Below are positions 9,920 through 18,033 of a stretch of DNA of 64,000 nt, one piece after another (the first letter of the stretch is position 1; every line of letters begins with the position of its first letter). A program made the translations under genes and the position numbers. The notes below the pieces were generated by a model, which was not told the origin of the DNA, did no database searches, and saw only the letters and a program-made list of their open reading frames with translations. Source of the DNA: an uncultured Pseudomonas sp. (lineage in GTDB: Bacteria; Pseudomonadota; Gammaproteobacteria; Pseudomonadales; Pseudomonadaceae); contig NZ_CAJYDW010000012.1 of the NCBI RefSeq assembly GCF_913774235.1, forward strand, positions 558,001 to 622,000, read 5' to 3'.

Positions 9920-12298
9920 ATGAAATTCAGTGAACAATGGCTGCGTAGCTGGGTGAACCCCGCGGCTACGCACGAGGATCTGGTTGCCCGGCTGTCCATG
10001 GCCGGCCTGGAAGTGGACGGCGTCGAAGCGGCGGCCGGGAGCTTCCAGGGCGTCATCGTCGGCGAGGTGGTCTCCGTCGAGCGCCATCCCGATGCCGACA
10101 AGCTCAACGTCTGCCAGGTGAGCAACGGCCAGGAGTCCTTCCAAGTGGTCTGTGGGGCGCCCAATGTCCGCGCCGGCCTCAAGGTGCCTTTCGCCACCGT
10201 CGGCGCTACCCTGCCGGGTGATTTCACCATCAAGAAGGCCAAGCTGCGCGGCGTGGAATCCCACGGCATGCTCTGCTCGGCCAGCGAACTGCAGATCAGC
10301 GACGACAACAGTGGCCTGCTGGAGCTGCCCGCGGGCGCCCCGGTTGGTGAGAACATCCGCAGCTACCTGCAGCTGGACGACGCCATCATCGACGTCGACC
10401 TGACGCCGAACCGCGGCGACTGCCTGTCCATCGCCGGTCTGGCGCGGGAAGTGGGGGCCCTGTACAACGCCACCGTCGAGCCGCTGCAGGTCGAGCCAGT
10501 AGCGCCCGTGCACCAGGAGACCCGTCCGGTCGAGGTGCTGGCACCCCAGGCCTGCCCGCGCTACCTGGGTCGCGTGGTCAAGAATGTCGACCTGTCCCGC
10601 CCGACGCCGGACTGGATGGTCGAGCGCCTGCGCCGCAGCGGCGTGCGCAGCATCGATGCGGCCGTCGACGTCACCAACTACGTGATGCTCGAGCTGGGCC
10701 AGCCCATGCATGCCTTCGATCTGGACCAGATCAAGGGTGGCATCCGCGTACGCCTGGCCGATGCCGGCGAGCGCCTGGTGCTGCTGGACGGCCAGGACAT
10801 CGAACTGCGCAACGACACCCTGGTGATCGCCGACCACGAACGCGCCCTGGCTATCGCTGGCGTCATGGGTGGCGAGCACAGTGGTGTCGCCGCCGGTACC
10901 CGCGACCTGTTCCTGGAAAGCGCCTTCTTCGACACCATCGCCGTGGCCGGCAAGGCGCGGTCCTATGGTCTGCACACCGACTCCTCTCACCGCTTCGAGC
11001 GGGGCGTGGACTTCGAGCTGGCACGCAAGGCCATGGAGCGGGCGACCCGCCTGCTGCTCGATATCGTCGGCGGCGAACCGGGCCCGGTGATCGAGGCGGT
11101 GAGTGCCGAGCACCTGCCGCAGGTCGAGCCGATCCTGCTGCGCGCCGAGCGCATCGAGCGTGTCCTGGGCCTGACCCTGGACGATGCCCAGGTCGAGCGG
11201 CTGCTCAGCGGCCTGGGGCTGGCCGTGGCACGGCTGGAAGCCGGTCGCTGGCAAGTAGGCGTACCCAGCCACAGGTTCGACATCCGCATCGAGGTGGACC
11301 TGATCGAAGAGCTGGCCCGCCTCTATGGCTACAACCAGTTGCCGATCCGTTTCCCCCAGGCCCGCCTGGCGCCGCAGCCCCTGCCCGAAAGCAAGGGTGA
11401 ACTGAGCCAACTGCGTCGCCTACTGGTGGCCCGCGGTTACCAAGAGGCCATCACCTACAGCTTCATCGACGAAAAGACCTTCCGTCTGTTCGCTCCGAAA
11501 GCCGAGCCGGTGATGCTGGCCAACCCGATCTCCACCGACATGGCTGCCATGCGCTCTTCGCTGTGGCCGGGCCTGGTCAAGGCCGTGCAATACAACCTCA
11601 ATCGCCAGCAGGACCGCGTCCGGCTGTTCGAGTCGGGGCTGAGATTCGTCGGTCAGCTGGATAACCTGGTCCAGGAAAACGTCCTGGCTGGTGCGGTCTG
11701 CGGTTCGCGTCTGCCGGAGAGCTGGTCGTCCGGTCGGGAGGCGGTGGACTTCTTCGACGTCAAGGCCGATGTCGAGGCGCTGCTGGCTCAGGCTGGTGCA
11801 GGCGGCGACTTCCGCTTCGTGGCAGGCGAGCATCCGGCCTTGCACCCGGGGCAGACCGCGTTGATCGAGCGGGCAGGGCAGCCGGTGGGCTACCTGGGCG
11901 CCCTGCATCCGGAGGTGGCGCGCGAGTTGGACGTGGATCGTCCGCTGTTCCTCTTCGAGCTGGCCCTGGATGCCCTGACCGCCGGTACCCTGCCGCGCTT
12001 TGGCGAGCTGTCGCGCTTCCCGGAAGTGCGCCGTGACCTGGCGCTGGTGGTGGACGAAACCGTAGCCGCCGATGACCTCCTGGCCGACATCCGCGAGAAC
12101 GCCGGCGAAGGCCTCAAGGAGCTGCGTCTGTTCGACGTCTACCAAGGCAAAGGTATTGATCCACATAGAAAAAGCGTCGCCATCGGCTTGACCTTGCAAC
12201 ATCCATCGCGCACATTAACCGATGAAGAAGTCAACGAAACGACGCAGAAAATCCTCGTTTCTCTGGAAAGAAGGTTCAACGCCACGTTAAGGAAATAG
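9920..12298 (+). CDS. pheT: Phenylalanyl-tRNA synthetase beta subunit
   Basis: Full-length, 792 residues. Domains in order: EMAP-like tRNA-binding domain (about 39-150, with HPDADKLNVCQV), the B3/B4 editing region (about 210-380, with HTDSSHRFERGVD), B5 (about 400-470), the catalytic-like module, and the C-terminal FDX-ACB anticodon-binding domain (about 698-791, RFPEVRRDLALVVDE). It edits Tyr-tRNA-Phe and supports alpha-subunit catalysis. The ihfA start follows 3 nt after the stop, so the two are translationally coupled. Confidence 0.99.
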   Translation: MKFSEQWLRSWVNPAATHEDLVARLSMAGLEVDGVEAAAGSFQGVIVGEVVSVERHPDADKLNVCQVSNGQESFQVVCGAPNVRAGLKVPFATVGATLPGDFTIKKAKLRGVESHGMLCSASELQISDDNSGLLELPAGAPVGENIRSYLQLDDAIIDVDLTPNRGDCLSIAGLAREVGALYNATVEPLQVEPVAPVHQETRPVEVLAPQACPRYLGRVVKNVDLSRPTPDWMVERLRRSGVRSIDAAVDVTNYVMLELGQPMHAFDLDQIKGGIRVRLADAGERLVLLDGQDIELRNDTLVIADHERALAIAGVMGGEHSGVAAGTRDLFLESAFFDTIAVAGKARSYGLHTDSSHRFERGVDFELARKAMERATRLLLDIVGGEPGPVIEAVSAEHLPQVEPILLRAERIERVLGLTLDDAQVERLLSGLGLAVARLEAGRWQVGVPSHRFDIRIEVDLIEELARLYGYNQLPIRFPQARLAPQPLPESKGELSQLRRLLVARGYQEAITYSFIDEKTFRLFAPKAEPVMLANPISTDMAAMRSSLWPGLVKAVQYNLNRQQDRVRLFESGLRFVGQLDNLVQENVLAGAVCGSRLPESWSSGREAVDFFDVKADVEALLAQAGAGGDFRFVAGEHPALHPGQTALIERAGQPVGYLGALHPEVARELDVDRPLFLFELALDALTAGTLPRFGELSRFPEVRRDLALVVDETVAADDLLADIRENAGEGLKELRLFDVYQGKGIDPHRKSVAIGLTLQHPSRTLTDEEVNETTQKILVSLERRFNATLRK

Positions 12299-12301
12299 CG
12301 C

Positions 12302-12604
12302 ATGGGGGCCCTGACGAAAGCTGAGATGGCCGAACGTCTGTTTGAAGAGCTCGGTCTGAACAAACGTGAAGCCAAGGAATTGGTCGAACTGTTCTTCGAA
12401 GAAATTCGTCATGCGCTCGAAAGCAACGAGCAGGTCAAGTTGTCCGGTTTCGGCAACTTCGACCTGCGCGACAAGCGCCAGCGCCCCGGACGCAATCCCA
12501 AGACGGGGGAGGAGATACCCATCACGGCGCGCCGTGTGGTGACCTTCCGCCCCGGGCAGAAACTTAAAGCCAGGGTCGAGGCCTATGCTGGAACCAAGTC
12601 ATAA
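12302..12604 (+). CDS. ihfA: Integration host factor alpha subunit
   Basis: A 100-residue DNA-bending protein of the HU/IHF family. It has the [22 protein letters not shown] opening (split here as [11 protein letters not shown] and LGLNKREAK), the FGNFDLRDK loop and the arm motif [12 protein letters not shown] whose Pro intercalates in DNA. It forms a heterodimer with IhfB (outside the window). The gene placement after pheT is conserved in proteobacteria. Its 3' end overlaps the start of the MerR gene by 20 nt. Confidence 0.99.
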   Translation: MGALTKAEMAERLFEELGLNKREAKELVELFFEEIRHALESNEQVKLSGFGNFDLRDKRQRPGRNPKTGEEIPITARRVVTFRPGQKLKARVEAYAGTKS

Positions 12605-12944
12605 CGACGAGCTGCCGCCCATACCGGGCAAGCGCTACTTCACCATCGGTGAGGTGAGCGACCTGTGCTTGGTCAAGCCGCACGTGCTGCGCTACTGGGA
12701 GCAGGAATTTCCCCAGCTCAACCCGGTGAAGCGCCGCGGCAACCGGCGCTACTACCAGCGCCATGACGTGCTGATGATCCGCCAGATCCGTGCACTGCTG
12801 TACAACGAAGGCTTCACCATCGGCGGGGCGCGCCAGCGCCTCACCCAGGGCGACGAGACCCGCGACGAGGGTTCGCAGTACCACCAGCTCATCCGCCAGA
12901 TGATCAGCGAACTCGAAGAAGTCCTCGTCGTACTGAAAAAGTGA
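12585..12944 (+). CDS. MerR family transcriptional regulator (short, no effector domain)
   Basis: A 119-residue protein with a MerR-type winged HTH (about residues 16-85): [25 protein letters not shown] and [10 protein letters not shown] are family signatures. There are no metal-binding cysteines or large effector domain; the C-terminus is a short acidic coiled coil for dimerisation. It overlaps ihfA by 20 nt, an arrangement common in gammaproteobacteria. Its target is unknown. Confidence 0.93.
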   Translation: MLEPSHNDELPPIPGKRYFTIGEVSDLCLVKPHVLRYWEQEFPQLNPVKRRGNRRYYQRHDVLMIRQIRALLYNEGFTIGGARQRLTQGDETRDEGSQYHQLIRQMISELEEVLVVLKK

Positions 12945-12952
12945 AAAAAAGC

Positions 12953-12981
12953 TTCCGTTAATCAAAGTGTTGCAGTAAGAT
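12953..12981 (+). promoter_or_regulatory. Candidate promoter for tRNA-Pro
   Basis: TTCCGT (12953-12958) and TAAGAT (12976-12981) are spaced by 17 bp and lie 27 nt before the mature tRNA. The -35 is weak and the -10 is good. Confidence 0.45.
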
Positions 12982-13007
12982 GCACGCCGTTCCCTAGGGG
13001 AACACAG

Positions 13008-13085
<78 letters not shown>

Positions 13086-13095
13086 AATCAACGAG

Positions 13096-13128
13096 AAGGC
13101 TCAAGCACTTAGTGGCTTGGGCCTTTTT
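13096..13128 (+). terminator. Intrinsic terminator after tRNA-Pro
   Basis: GGCTCAAGC pairs with GCTTGGGCC (one G-T) around a short loop and is followed by TTTTT, starting about 11 nt after the tRNA CCA. Confidence 0.8.
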
Positions 13129-13161
13129 CGTTTCTAGACTCCAATCAAAACCCAAGCAAAA

Positions 13162-13326
13162 TTAGCTGGCGATTGTGGTGATCTTGAGGCCAGACGCCGT
13201 ATCCTGCCAGATCACTTCGATTTGATCGCATTGGCTGTTTGTCTGCACTAATATGCTAAGGGTTCTGTTGAGCCTGTTGGCTACCTGGCCATCCAGTTGG
13301 GGCGGGGTGTAGCGACATCTATTCAA
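13162..13326 (-). CDS. Possible small protein, 54 residues, unknown
   Basis: An open frame with a TTG start preceded by GAGGAG (spacing about 3-5 nt) and bounded upstream by an in-frame stop. The product starts MNRCRYTPPQLDGQV, has a neutral helix-like middle (NRLNRTLSILVQT) and ends in an amphipathic stretch with DQIEVIWQDTASG. Composition is protein-like, not the Arg/Pro-rich pattern of shadow frames in this genome. It lies between tRNA-Pro and the methyltransferase and points the opposite way. It could be a real small gene or the 3' remnant of a larger decayed one. It has no helix-turn-helix, so it is not a typical restriction-modification controller protein. Confidence 0.35.
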   Translation of the reverse strand: MNRCRYTPPQLDGQVANRLNRTLSILVQTNSQCDQIEVIWQDTASGLKITTIAS

Positions 13327-13574
13327 TCACTCCTCGCCTTATGTCTGTGGCGGCCTCGGGGAGGTCTTGGAACGCGGGGCTAGGCATTTCTCCTTCGACC
13401 ACAGTCCAGCTTTCCTCCGTTTGTCTGGATAAACCGGCAGTCACCGTTTGGGCTCAAAGAAGGGCTCTCTCGTGCTGTATAGTCAAAGCGATAATCTAAT
13501 TCTCTCTCAGAAAGGTCAGCGCAGTACGCACTCCCACTTAGGTCGTTAACTCCGTTTCGCAGGATTTGCAATTG

Positions 13575-15239
13575 ATGCTCGTTCCCTTCAACGATCCCGA
13601 CGACACTCCTACTCTTCGTAAGGAGAGAGGTGCCTTCTTTACTCCCGACGAGATCACTCGATATGTGGCGAACTGGGCCATTCGCTCGCCTAACGACCTC
13701 GTATTGGAGCCTTCTGCAGGTGATGCTGCCTTCCTTGTAGCCGCGGTGCACCGTATTCGCGAACTAACAAAAGGCATGGAGGTACGTCCGAGTGTTGATG
13801 GTGTTGAAATTCATGACCATAGCGCGCGAATCGCACAGCAGCGCGTCCGGGAAGTCGGTGGTGAAGCTAGAATTCGGAATAGCGATTTTTTTTCCCTTAC
13901 ACCTGAACCGGTTTTTGATACTGTTATTGGCAATCCCCCCTACATCCGATATCAGGATTTTTCGGGCGAAATGCGAGCTCGTTCGCGGGAGGCTGCACTC
14001 CGAGGTGGGGTGTCGCTCACTGGCCTCGCCTCTAGTTGGGCGGCGTTCACCATACACTCTTCGATGTTTTTGAAGAGAGGTGGTCGTCTCGGACTTGTTC
14101 TTCCAGCCGAACTGCTTTCAGTTAACTATGCAGCCCCCGTGCGTCACTTTCTTTTTGACCGCTTCCGCCACTTGCAGCTTGTGCTTTTTAACGAGCAGGT
14201 GTTCCCCGAGGCCGAGGCTGATGTCGTATTACTTTTGGCCGAGGGTTATCTCGAAGGTCCCGCTCAATACGCAACTATCCAGCAAACAAAGAACTCTGCT
14301 GGTCTTGCATCGCTTGATGCGGGCCTTACCTGGACGCCGACCGACCCCGCAGCCAAGTGGACGAGCAGTCTCATTAATCCTAAAGCTATTGATCCGCTGC
14401 ATAAGCTGCTTAAGCGAGGTCAGTTTACTAATTTGGAGGCTTGGGGAGACACGACTCTTGGCATCGTTACGGGCAACAATAAATACTTCACACTTTCGCC
14501 CCAGCGTGTAAAAGAACTTGGCCTACGCCACAACGAGTTGCTACGCCTTTCTCCGCCTGGAAGCTCTCACCTGCGTGGCCTGTCACTCTGCAAAAAAATG
14601 CTCGCTAAGCTTGGTCGAGAAGGCCTGGCAACCTATCTTTTTTATCCAAGCAATCCTCCATCAGCAAAAGCAGCGGCATATATCGAAGTTGGCCATAGAG
14701 CCGGTGTGGATACTGCATACAAGTGCCGTATTCGTAAGGTATGGTATCGCGTACCACTCGTGCCCCCGGCTGACCTTTTCTTGACTTGTATGAACGCAGA
14801 TACTCCTCGGCTAGCAGTAAATGATGCCGGAGTATATCACCTTAATTCGGTTCATGGTGTTTATCTTAAGAAAGAATATCGCGATATTGGTCGAGAATTC
14901 TTGCCCCTCGCAAGCCTTAATTCGGTAACGCTGTTCCATGCAGAAATCGTAGGTCGCGCATATGGTGGGGGAATCTTAAAGATTGAGCCTAAGGAAGCGG
15001 ATATCTGGGCAGTACCCTCGCCAGATTTAGTATACGCGCTTGCCGAAAAACTTCAGCCAATCAAGCAACGGGTCGCTGACCTCTTAGAGAAAGGCAGATT
15101 GCTCGATGCTGTAGAAGTCGTCGACCAAGTTGTTCTCCTAGGTTGTGGGGGTTTGTCCACAACACAAATCGATCACATCCGGCAAGCGCGATCAGAGCTT
15201 GCCGGACGCCGCACAATGAGATCTGCCAGTGGCCGCTAG
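13575..15239 (+). CDS. Type II N6-adenine DNA methyltransferase
   Basis: A 554-residue methyltransferase, probably protecting the host from the adjacent endonuclease. From this start, a RGAFFTP segment (about 18-24) precedes the SAM-binding motif I variant EPSAGD (45-50); the catalytic motif IV is NPPY (120-123), typical of gamma-class adenine-N6 enzymes. The C-terminal 300 residues should hold the target recognition domain. ATG 13575 is used; TTG 13572, 7 nt after AGGA, is an equally plausible start. Codons are AT-richer than in neighbouring core genes (many CTT, AAT, GTT, CGT), which suggests horizontal acquisition. The stop overlaps the endonuclease start by 11 nt. Recognition sequence cannot be read from the protein. 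Confidence 0.92.
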   Translation: MLVPFNDPDDTPTLRKERGAFFTPDEITRYVANWAIRSPNDLVLEPSAGDAAFLVAAVHRIRELTKGMEVRPSVDGVEIHDHSARIAQQRVREVGGEARIRNSDFFSLTPEPVFDTVIGNPPYIRYQDFSGEMRARSREAALRGGVSLTGLASSWAAFTIHSSMFLKRGGRLGLVLPAELLSVNYAAPVRHFLFDRFRHLQLVLFNEQVFPEAEADVVLLLAEGYLEGPAQYATIQQTKNSAGLASLDAGLTWTPTDPAAKWTSSLINPKAIDPLHKLLKRGQFTNLEAWGDTTLGIVTGNNKYFTLSPQRVKELGLRHNELLRLSPPGSSHLRGLSLCKKMLAKLGREGLATYLFYPSNPPSAKAAAYIEVGHRAGVDTAYKCRIRKVWYRVPLVPPADLFLTCMNADTPRLAVNDAGVYHLNSVHGVYLKKEYRDIGREFLPLASLNSVTLFHAEIVGRAYGGGILKIEPKEADIWAVPSPDLVYALAEKLQPIKQRVADLLEKGRLLDAVEVVDQVVLLGCGGLSTTQIDHIRQARSELAGRRTMRSASGR

Positions 15240-16248
15240 AAAATCTGCAAAAGCAAAAGCTTGGGTTCTTTTCGACCGAATCGTTCATCTCGCCGCTCCC
15301 GATGGTACTCACAGTAATCCTTGGGTTAAGTGTCTCGATGGGCAGCTGCGCTTCGAGCCGGATTACGACACGCTCGTTCAATTGCTTGGGGTCCCTCTCT
15401 ATCTTAAGGCTGAGACTCAGTCAGGGGTACCTGCCTTAGCGCTGGATGTCTGGTTGAGCTATGAACTACGACGGGCGGGCTTCGGTAAAGATCAGGCTTG
15501 GCCTAGGCCGGTCCATCCACGCATCCTCCCAGCGCCTGTTGCTGCGTTGCTAAATGAGTTGCCTCGTAAGGTAGGTGACGTTGTGGCGGAGCGGCTTAGG
15601 AAAGCAGCTTCAATCCGTGATGTCACATCTTCTAGTGCGTCCATTCTTGGTAAGAACTACCTCAAGCAGGTTGACGTCATTATCACAGACTGGGTGACGG
15701 GACCTGAGCTGTTGATATCGACCAAACGTATGGATTCCTCCTACGGCAAGAACGCGCCAAATAGGATTGAAGAATCCTATGGCGACGCCAAGAACTTGCG
15801 CCTGAGGCATCCCCTTGCTGCACTAGGATTCGTGTTTGGGCTTCGCTCCGATATTTTGGAAAAGGAGCCTCGTACGGCAGCATGGTTGTTCGACCTGCTT
15901 GCCAAGCTCGGACAGGAGGACGACGCATATCACGCAACTTGTCTCGTATTGATGGATTATTCAGACGACACCAAAATACCTGACACTGGAGAAGAGCCGC
16001 ACGAAGGCGTCCCAGAGCCAGGACCTGAATTGGATACGGAGGAAGATCTCCCAGTCGATGCTCCAGAATCTGAAATTGACCGACAGCTAATGCTGCTGCC
16101 AAAGGTGGCAATTCGCACAGACGAAACGCCAGAAGAGCTAGACCCAGGCCGTTTCCTCTCGGCGATGGTAATGCGTGTTCTGAGTGCAACTCCGGTCAAT
16201 ATGCATGAAGAGGCGCGGCGACGTCGGGATACACCCAAGCATCAATGA
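15229..16248 (+). CDS. Probable type II restriction endonuclease partner
   Basis: A 339-residue protein translated from GTG, overlapping the methyltransferase gene by 11 nt, so the two are translationally coupled. I do not recognise the family by name. A plausible PD-(D/E)XK-like core is QVDVIITD (Asp149) followed by GPELLISTKRM (Glu160, Lys166), in which Ser replaces the usual acidic residue before XK. The following SSYGKNAPNRIEESYGDAKN segment looks conserved and functional. An acidic linker rich in Glu/Pro/Asp (about residues 250-290) precedes the C-terminus. The role is inferred from operon position and the motif; codon use matches the methyltransferase, not the core genome. Confidence 0.75.
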   Translation: MAARKSAKAKAWVLFDRIVHLAAPDGTHSNPWVKCLDGQLRFEPDYDTLVQLLGVPLYLKAETQSGVPALALDVWLSYELRRAGFGKDQAWPRPVHPRILPAPVAALLNELPRKVGDVVAERLRKAASIRDVTSSSASILGKNYLKQVDVIITDWVTGPELLISTKRMDSSYGKNAPNRIEESYGDAKNLRLRHPLAALGFVFGLRSDILEKEPRTAAWLFDLLAKLGQEDDAYHATCLVLMDYSDDTKIPDTGEEPHEGVPEPGPELDTEEDLPVDAPESEIDRQLMLLPKVAIRTDETPEELDPGRFLSAMVMRVLSATPVNMHEEARRRRDTPKHQ

Positions 16249-16253
16249 GACTA

Positions 16254-16282
16254 TCGCAGCACGAAGCATTGCCATGCTGCGA
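16254..16282. repeat. 8-bp inverted repeat downstream of the endonuclease gene
   Basis: TCGCAGCA and TGCTGCGA flank a 13-nt spacer, starting 6 nt after the endonuclease stop. There is no T-run immediately after it, so an intrinsic terminator is possible but weak; a TTTTTT run follows only about 65 nt later. Confidence 0.4.
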
Positions 16283-16370
16283 ACGATCAATTATCGAAAA
16301 GTCATCGGGCCAGCACAGGGTGCGAAACGATAAGCGCAGGTGCTTTTTTCCCGGCATAACAGATCGTCAG

Positions 16371-16530
16371 TCAGATTTTGTGCATATCGAAAATTACTAA
16401 GGGTCTTAGGGGATCAGCCTCGCTCCAGCGCACTGGGCCGCTACAGTCCTTAAACGCAAGCATGATCGTCTTTAGGCGAGCACGCTCCAACCGTTCTTTG
16501 TGACGAACAGCGTCGTAACACTCAGGACAC
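16371..16530 (-). pseudogene. Possible decayed 3' gene fragment at the island edge
   Basis: A minus-strand frame overlapping the last bases of the DeoR gene encodes a protein-like tail with a CPEC pair, a basic helix (RHKERLERARLK) and a Trp/Pro-rich end before its stop at 16371. It has no start of its own and its upstream part is just the DeoR gene in another frame. It may be the remaining C-terminus of a zinc-binding protein cut by the rearrangement that joined the island to the catabolic operon. No family is recognised. Confidence 0.25.
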
Positions 16531-17283
16531 CACTTCGACCCGCACCAACCCCTGCTGCCTGAACGGCGCCAGCACCTCACCCACCGTGGCATCGGTGATC
16601 AGCGTCCAGTCCGTCTTGAGTGGCGTCCAGTGCTGCTGGCGATCACGACCCAGCTTGGTCGAGTCGGCAAGCACGAAGACCTCGGCGGCCTGCTGGATCA
16701 TCAATTCCTTGAGGTAGGCCTGCTCGGGGCTGGCTTCGCAGAGGCCGCGGCCGGCGACTACGCCGTCGGCGCTGAGGAAGACCTTATCGGCCGACAGCCG
16801 CTCCAGCATGGTGAAGGCCGCCGGGCCGAAGGTGGACATGCTGCCGGGGCGCAGGTCGCCGCCGAGTAGGGTGACGTGGCCTTCCGGCAGGTCGCGCAGC
16901 AGGGGGACCGCCAGCAGGTTGTTGGTGATGACGTGTAGGCCGCGTCTTTCGCTGAGCAGCTTGGCCAGGGCGGCGGTGGTGGTGCCGCCGTCGAGCAGCA
17001 GGGTGTCGTGATCCTTGATATGGGCGAGGGCGGCGCGGGCGAGGAGGGCCTTTTCCGGGCCGGACTGGCTGCTGCGTTGTTCCAGCGACGGCTCGGGCTC
17101 GCGGGTGCCGATATGGGTCGCGCCACCGTAGGTTCTGACGATCCGGCCTTCTTCCGCCAGGGCGGTGAGATCGCGGCGGACCGTGGCTTCCGACACTTCC
17201 AGATGCCGGCAGAGGGTTTCGACGTTGGTGTGACCGGCCAGGACCAGTTCGAGGATGGCTTGGCGACGTTTGGCGACCTTCAT
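16522..17283 (-). CDS. DeoR family transcriptional regulator
   Basis: A 253-residue sugar-responsive repressor type. The N-terminal DeoR HTH (about 4-58: RRQAILELVLAGHTNVETL, VSEATVRRDL) binds DNA. The C-terminal sugar-isomerase-like sensor domain (about 75-235) contains DGGTTTAALA and the VFLSADGV segment and should bind a phosphorylated sugar intermediate. It is the last gene of the eight-gene minus-strand cluster, separated from the SDR gene by 55 nt. It most likely regulates the cluster from the palindromes near 24961-25004, with a phosphorylated acid-sugar intermediate as candidate inducer; both points are inference. Confidence 0.9.
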   Translation of the reverse strand: MKVAKRRQAILELVLAGHTNVETLCRHLEVSEATVRRDLTALAEEGRIVRTYGGATHIGTREPEPSLEQRSSQSGPEKALLARAALAHIKDHDTLLLDGGTTTAALAKLLSERRGLHVITNNLLAVPLLRDLPEGHVTLLGGDLRPGSMSTFGPAAFTMLERLSADKVFLSADGVVAGRGLCEASPEQAYLKELMIQQAAEVFVLADSTKLGRDRQQHWTPLKTDWTLITDATVGEVLAPFRQQGLVRVEVVS

Positions 17284-17338
17284 GGGCGTTCCAGCGAGAG
17301 AGACGGCGCTACTGTAGCGCAGTAGCGCCTCATCTTTC

Positions 17339-18022
17339 TCACAGCGAGGCGCCACCACAGACGGTCAGCGTCTGGCCGGTGAAGGCGCCGGCGTCCGGGC
17401 CGAGCAGGAAGGCGGTCAGGCCTGCGACCTCTTCGGGCTGGACGTAGCGGCCCAGTGGGGGCAAGCGGGGCGGGGTGCCGGCCCGGCCCGGGTCGCGCAG
17501 CATGGGCGTCTCGGTCGCGCCGGGCGCCACCAGGTTCACGGTGATGCCACGCGAAGCCAACTCCAACGCCCAGGAGCGCACCAGGCCGACCAGGGCCGCC
17601 TTGGTGGCGGCGTACTGGCTGCGTCCGGCCGCACCCTGCATGGTGCGGCTGCCGATCAGCACGATGCGCCCGCCTGTGGCTAGGCGCTTGATCAGGCGAT
17701 CCACCAGGCGGCTGGCCACGGCGACGTGCAGGTGCCACATGGCGGCGCCGTCGGCCGGGTCCAGGCTGCCCAGCGGCGCGGTGCGCATGAAGCCGGCGGC
17801 GTGGATGATGGCGTCCAGTGGTTCGATATCGGCCAGCACGGCATCCAGTGCCTGGGCATCGGCCAGGTCGACGCCGAGCCAGGTCAGCGCCGGATGGGAG
17901 TGCTCGGGCGGGCGGCGGCTGAGGCCGGTCACCCGCCAGCCTTCGGCGAGCAGGCGCTGGGTGATGGCCGCGCCGATGCCGGAGCTGACGCCGGTGACCA
18001 GGGCATGAGGCTGGGTCGTCAT
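17339..18022 (-). CDS. Short-chain dehydrogenase/reductase
   Basis: A 227-residue classical-type SDR. It has the nucleotide-binding GVSSGIG (11-17), a HAAG variant of the NNAG motif (74-77), and the catalytic YAATK (Tyr137, Lys141) with Ser near 125. The start is MTTQPH, 6 nt after AAGGAG; an upstream ATG in frame lacks such a site. It begins 11 nt after the sialidase-like gene and is clearly co-transcribed. It probably oxidises or reduces a hydroxyl of the imported substrate or an intermediate. Arg residues after the first beta strands (SRRPP) hint at NADP preference, which is inference. Confidence 0.88.
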   Translation of the reverse strand: MTTQPHALVTGVSSGIGAAITQRLLAEGWRVTGLSRRPPEHSHPALTWLGVDLADAQALDAVLADIEPLDAIIHAAGFMRTAPLGSLDPADGAAMWHLHVAVASRLVDRLIKRLATGGRIVLIGSRTMQGAAGRSQYAATKAALVGLVRSWALELASRGITVNLVAPGATETPMLRDPGRAGTPPRLPPLGRYVQPEEVAGLTAFLLGPDAGAFTGQTLTVCGGASL

Positions 18023-18033
18023 CGCCGTCTCCT

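Noticed and set aside
13380..13751. Minus-strand frame as a restriction-modification controller gene
   Set aside because: It overlaps the methyltransferase start antisense and has no helix-turn-helix.
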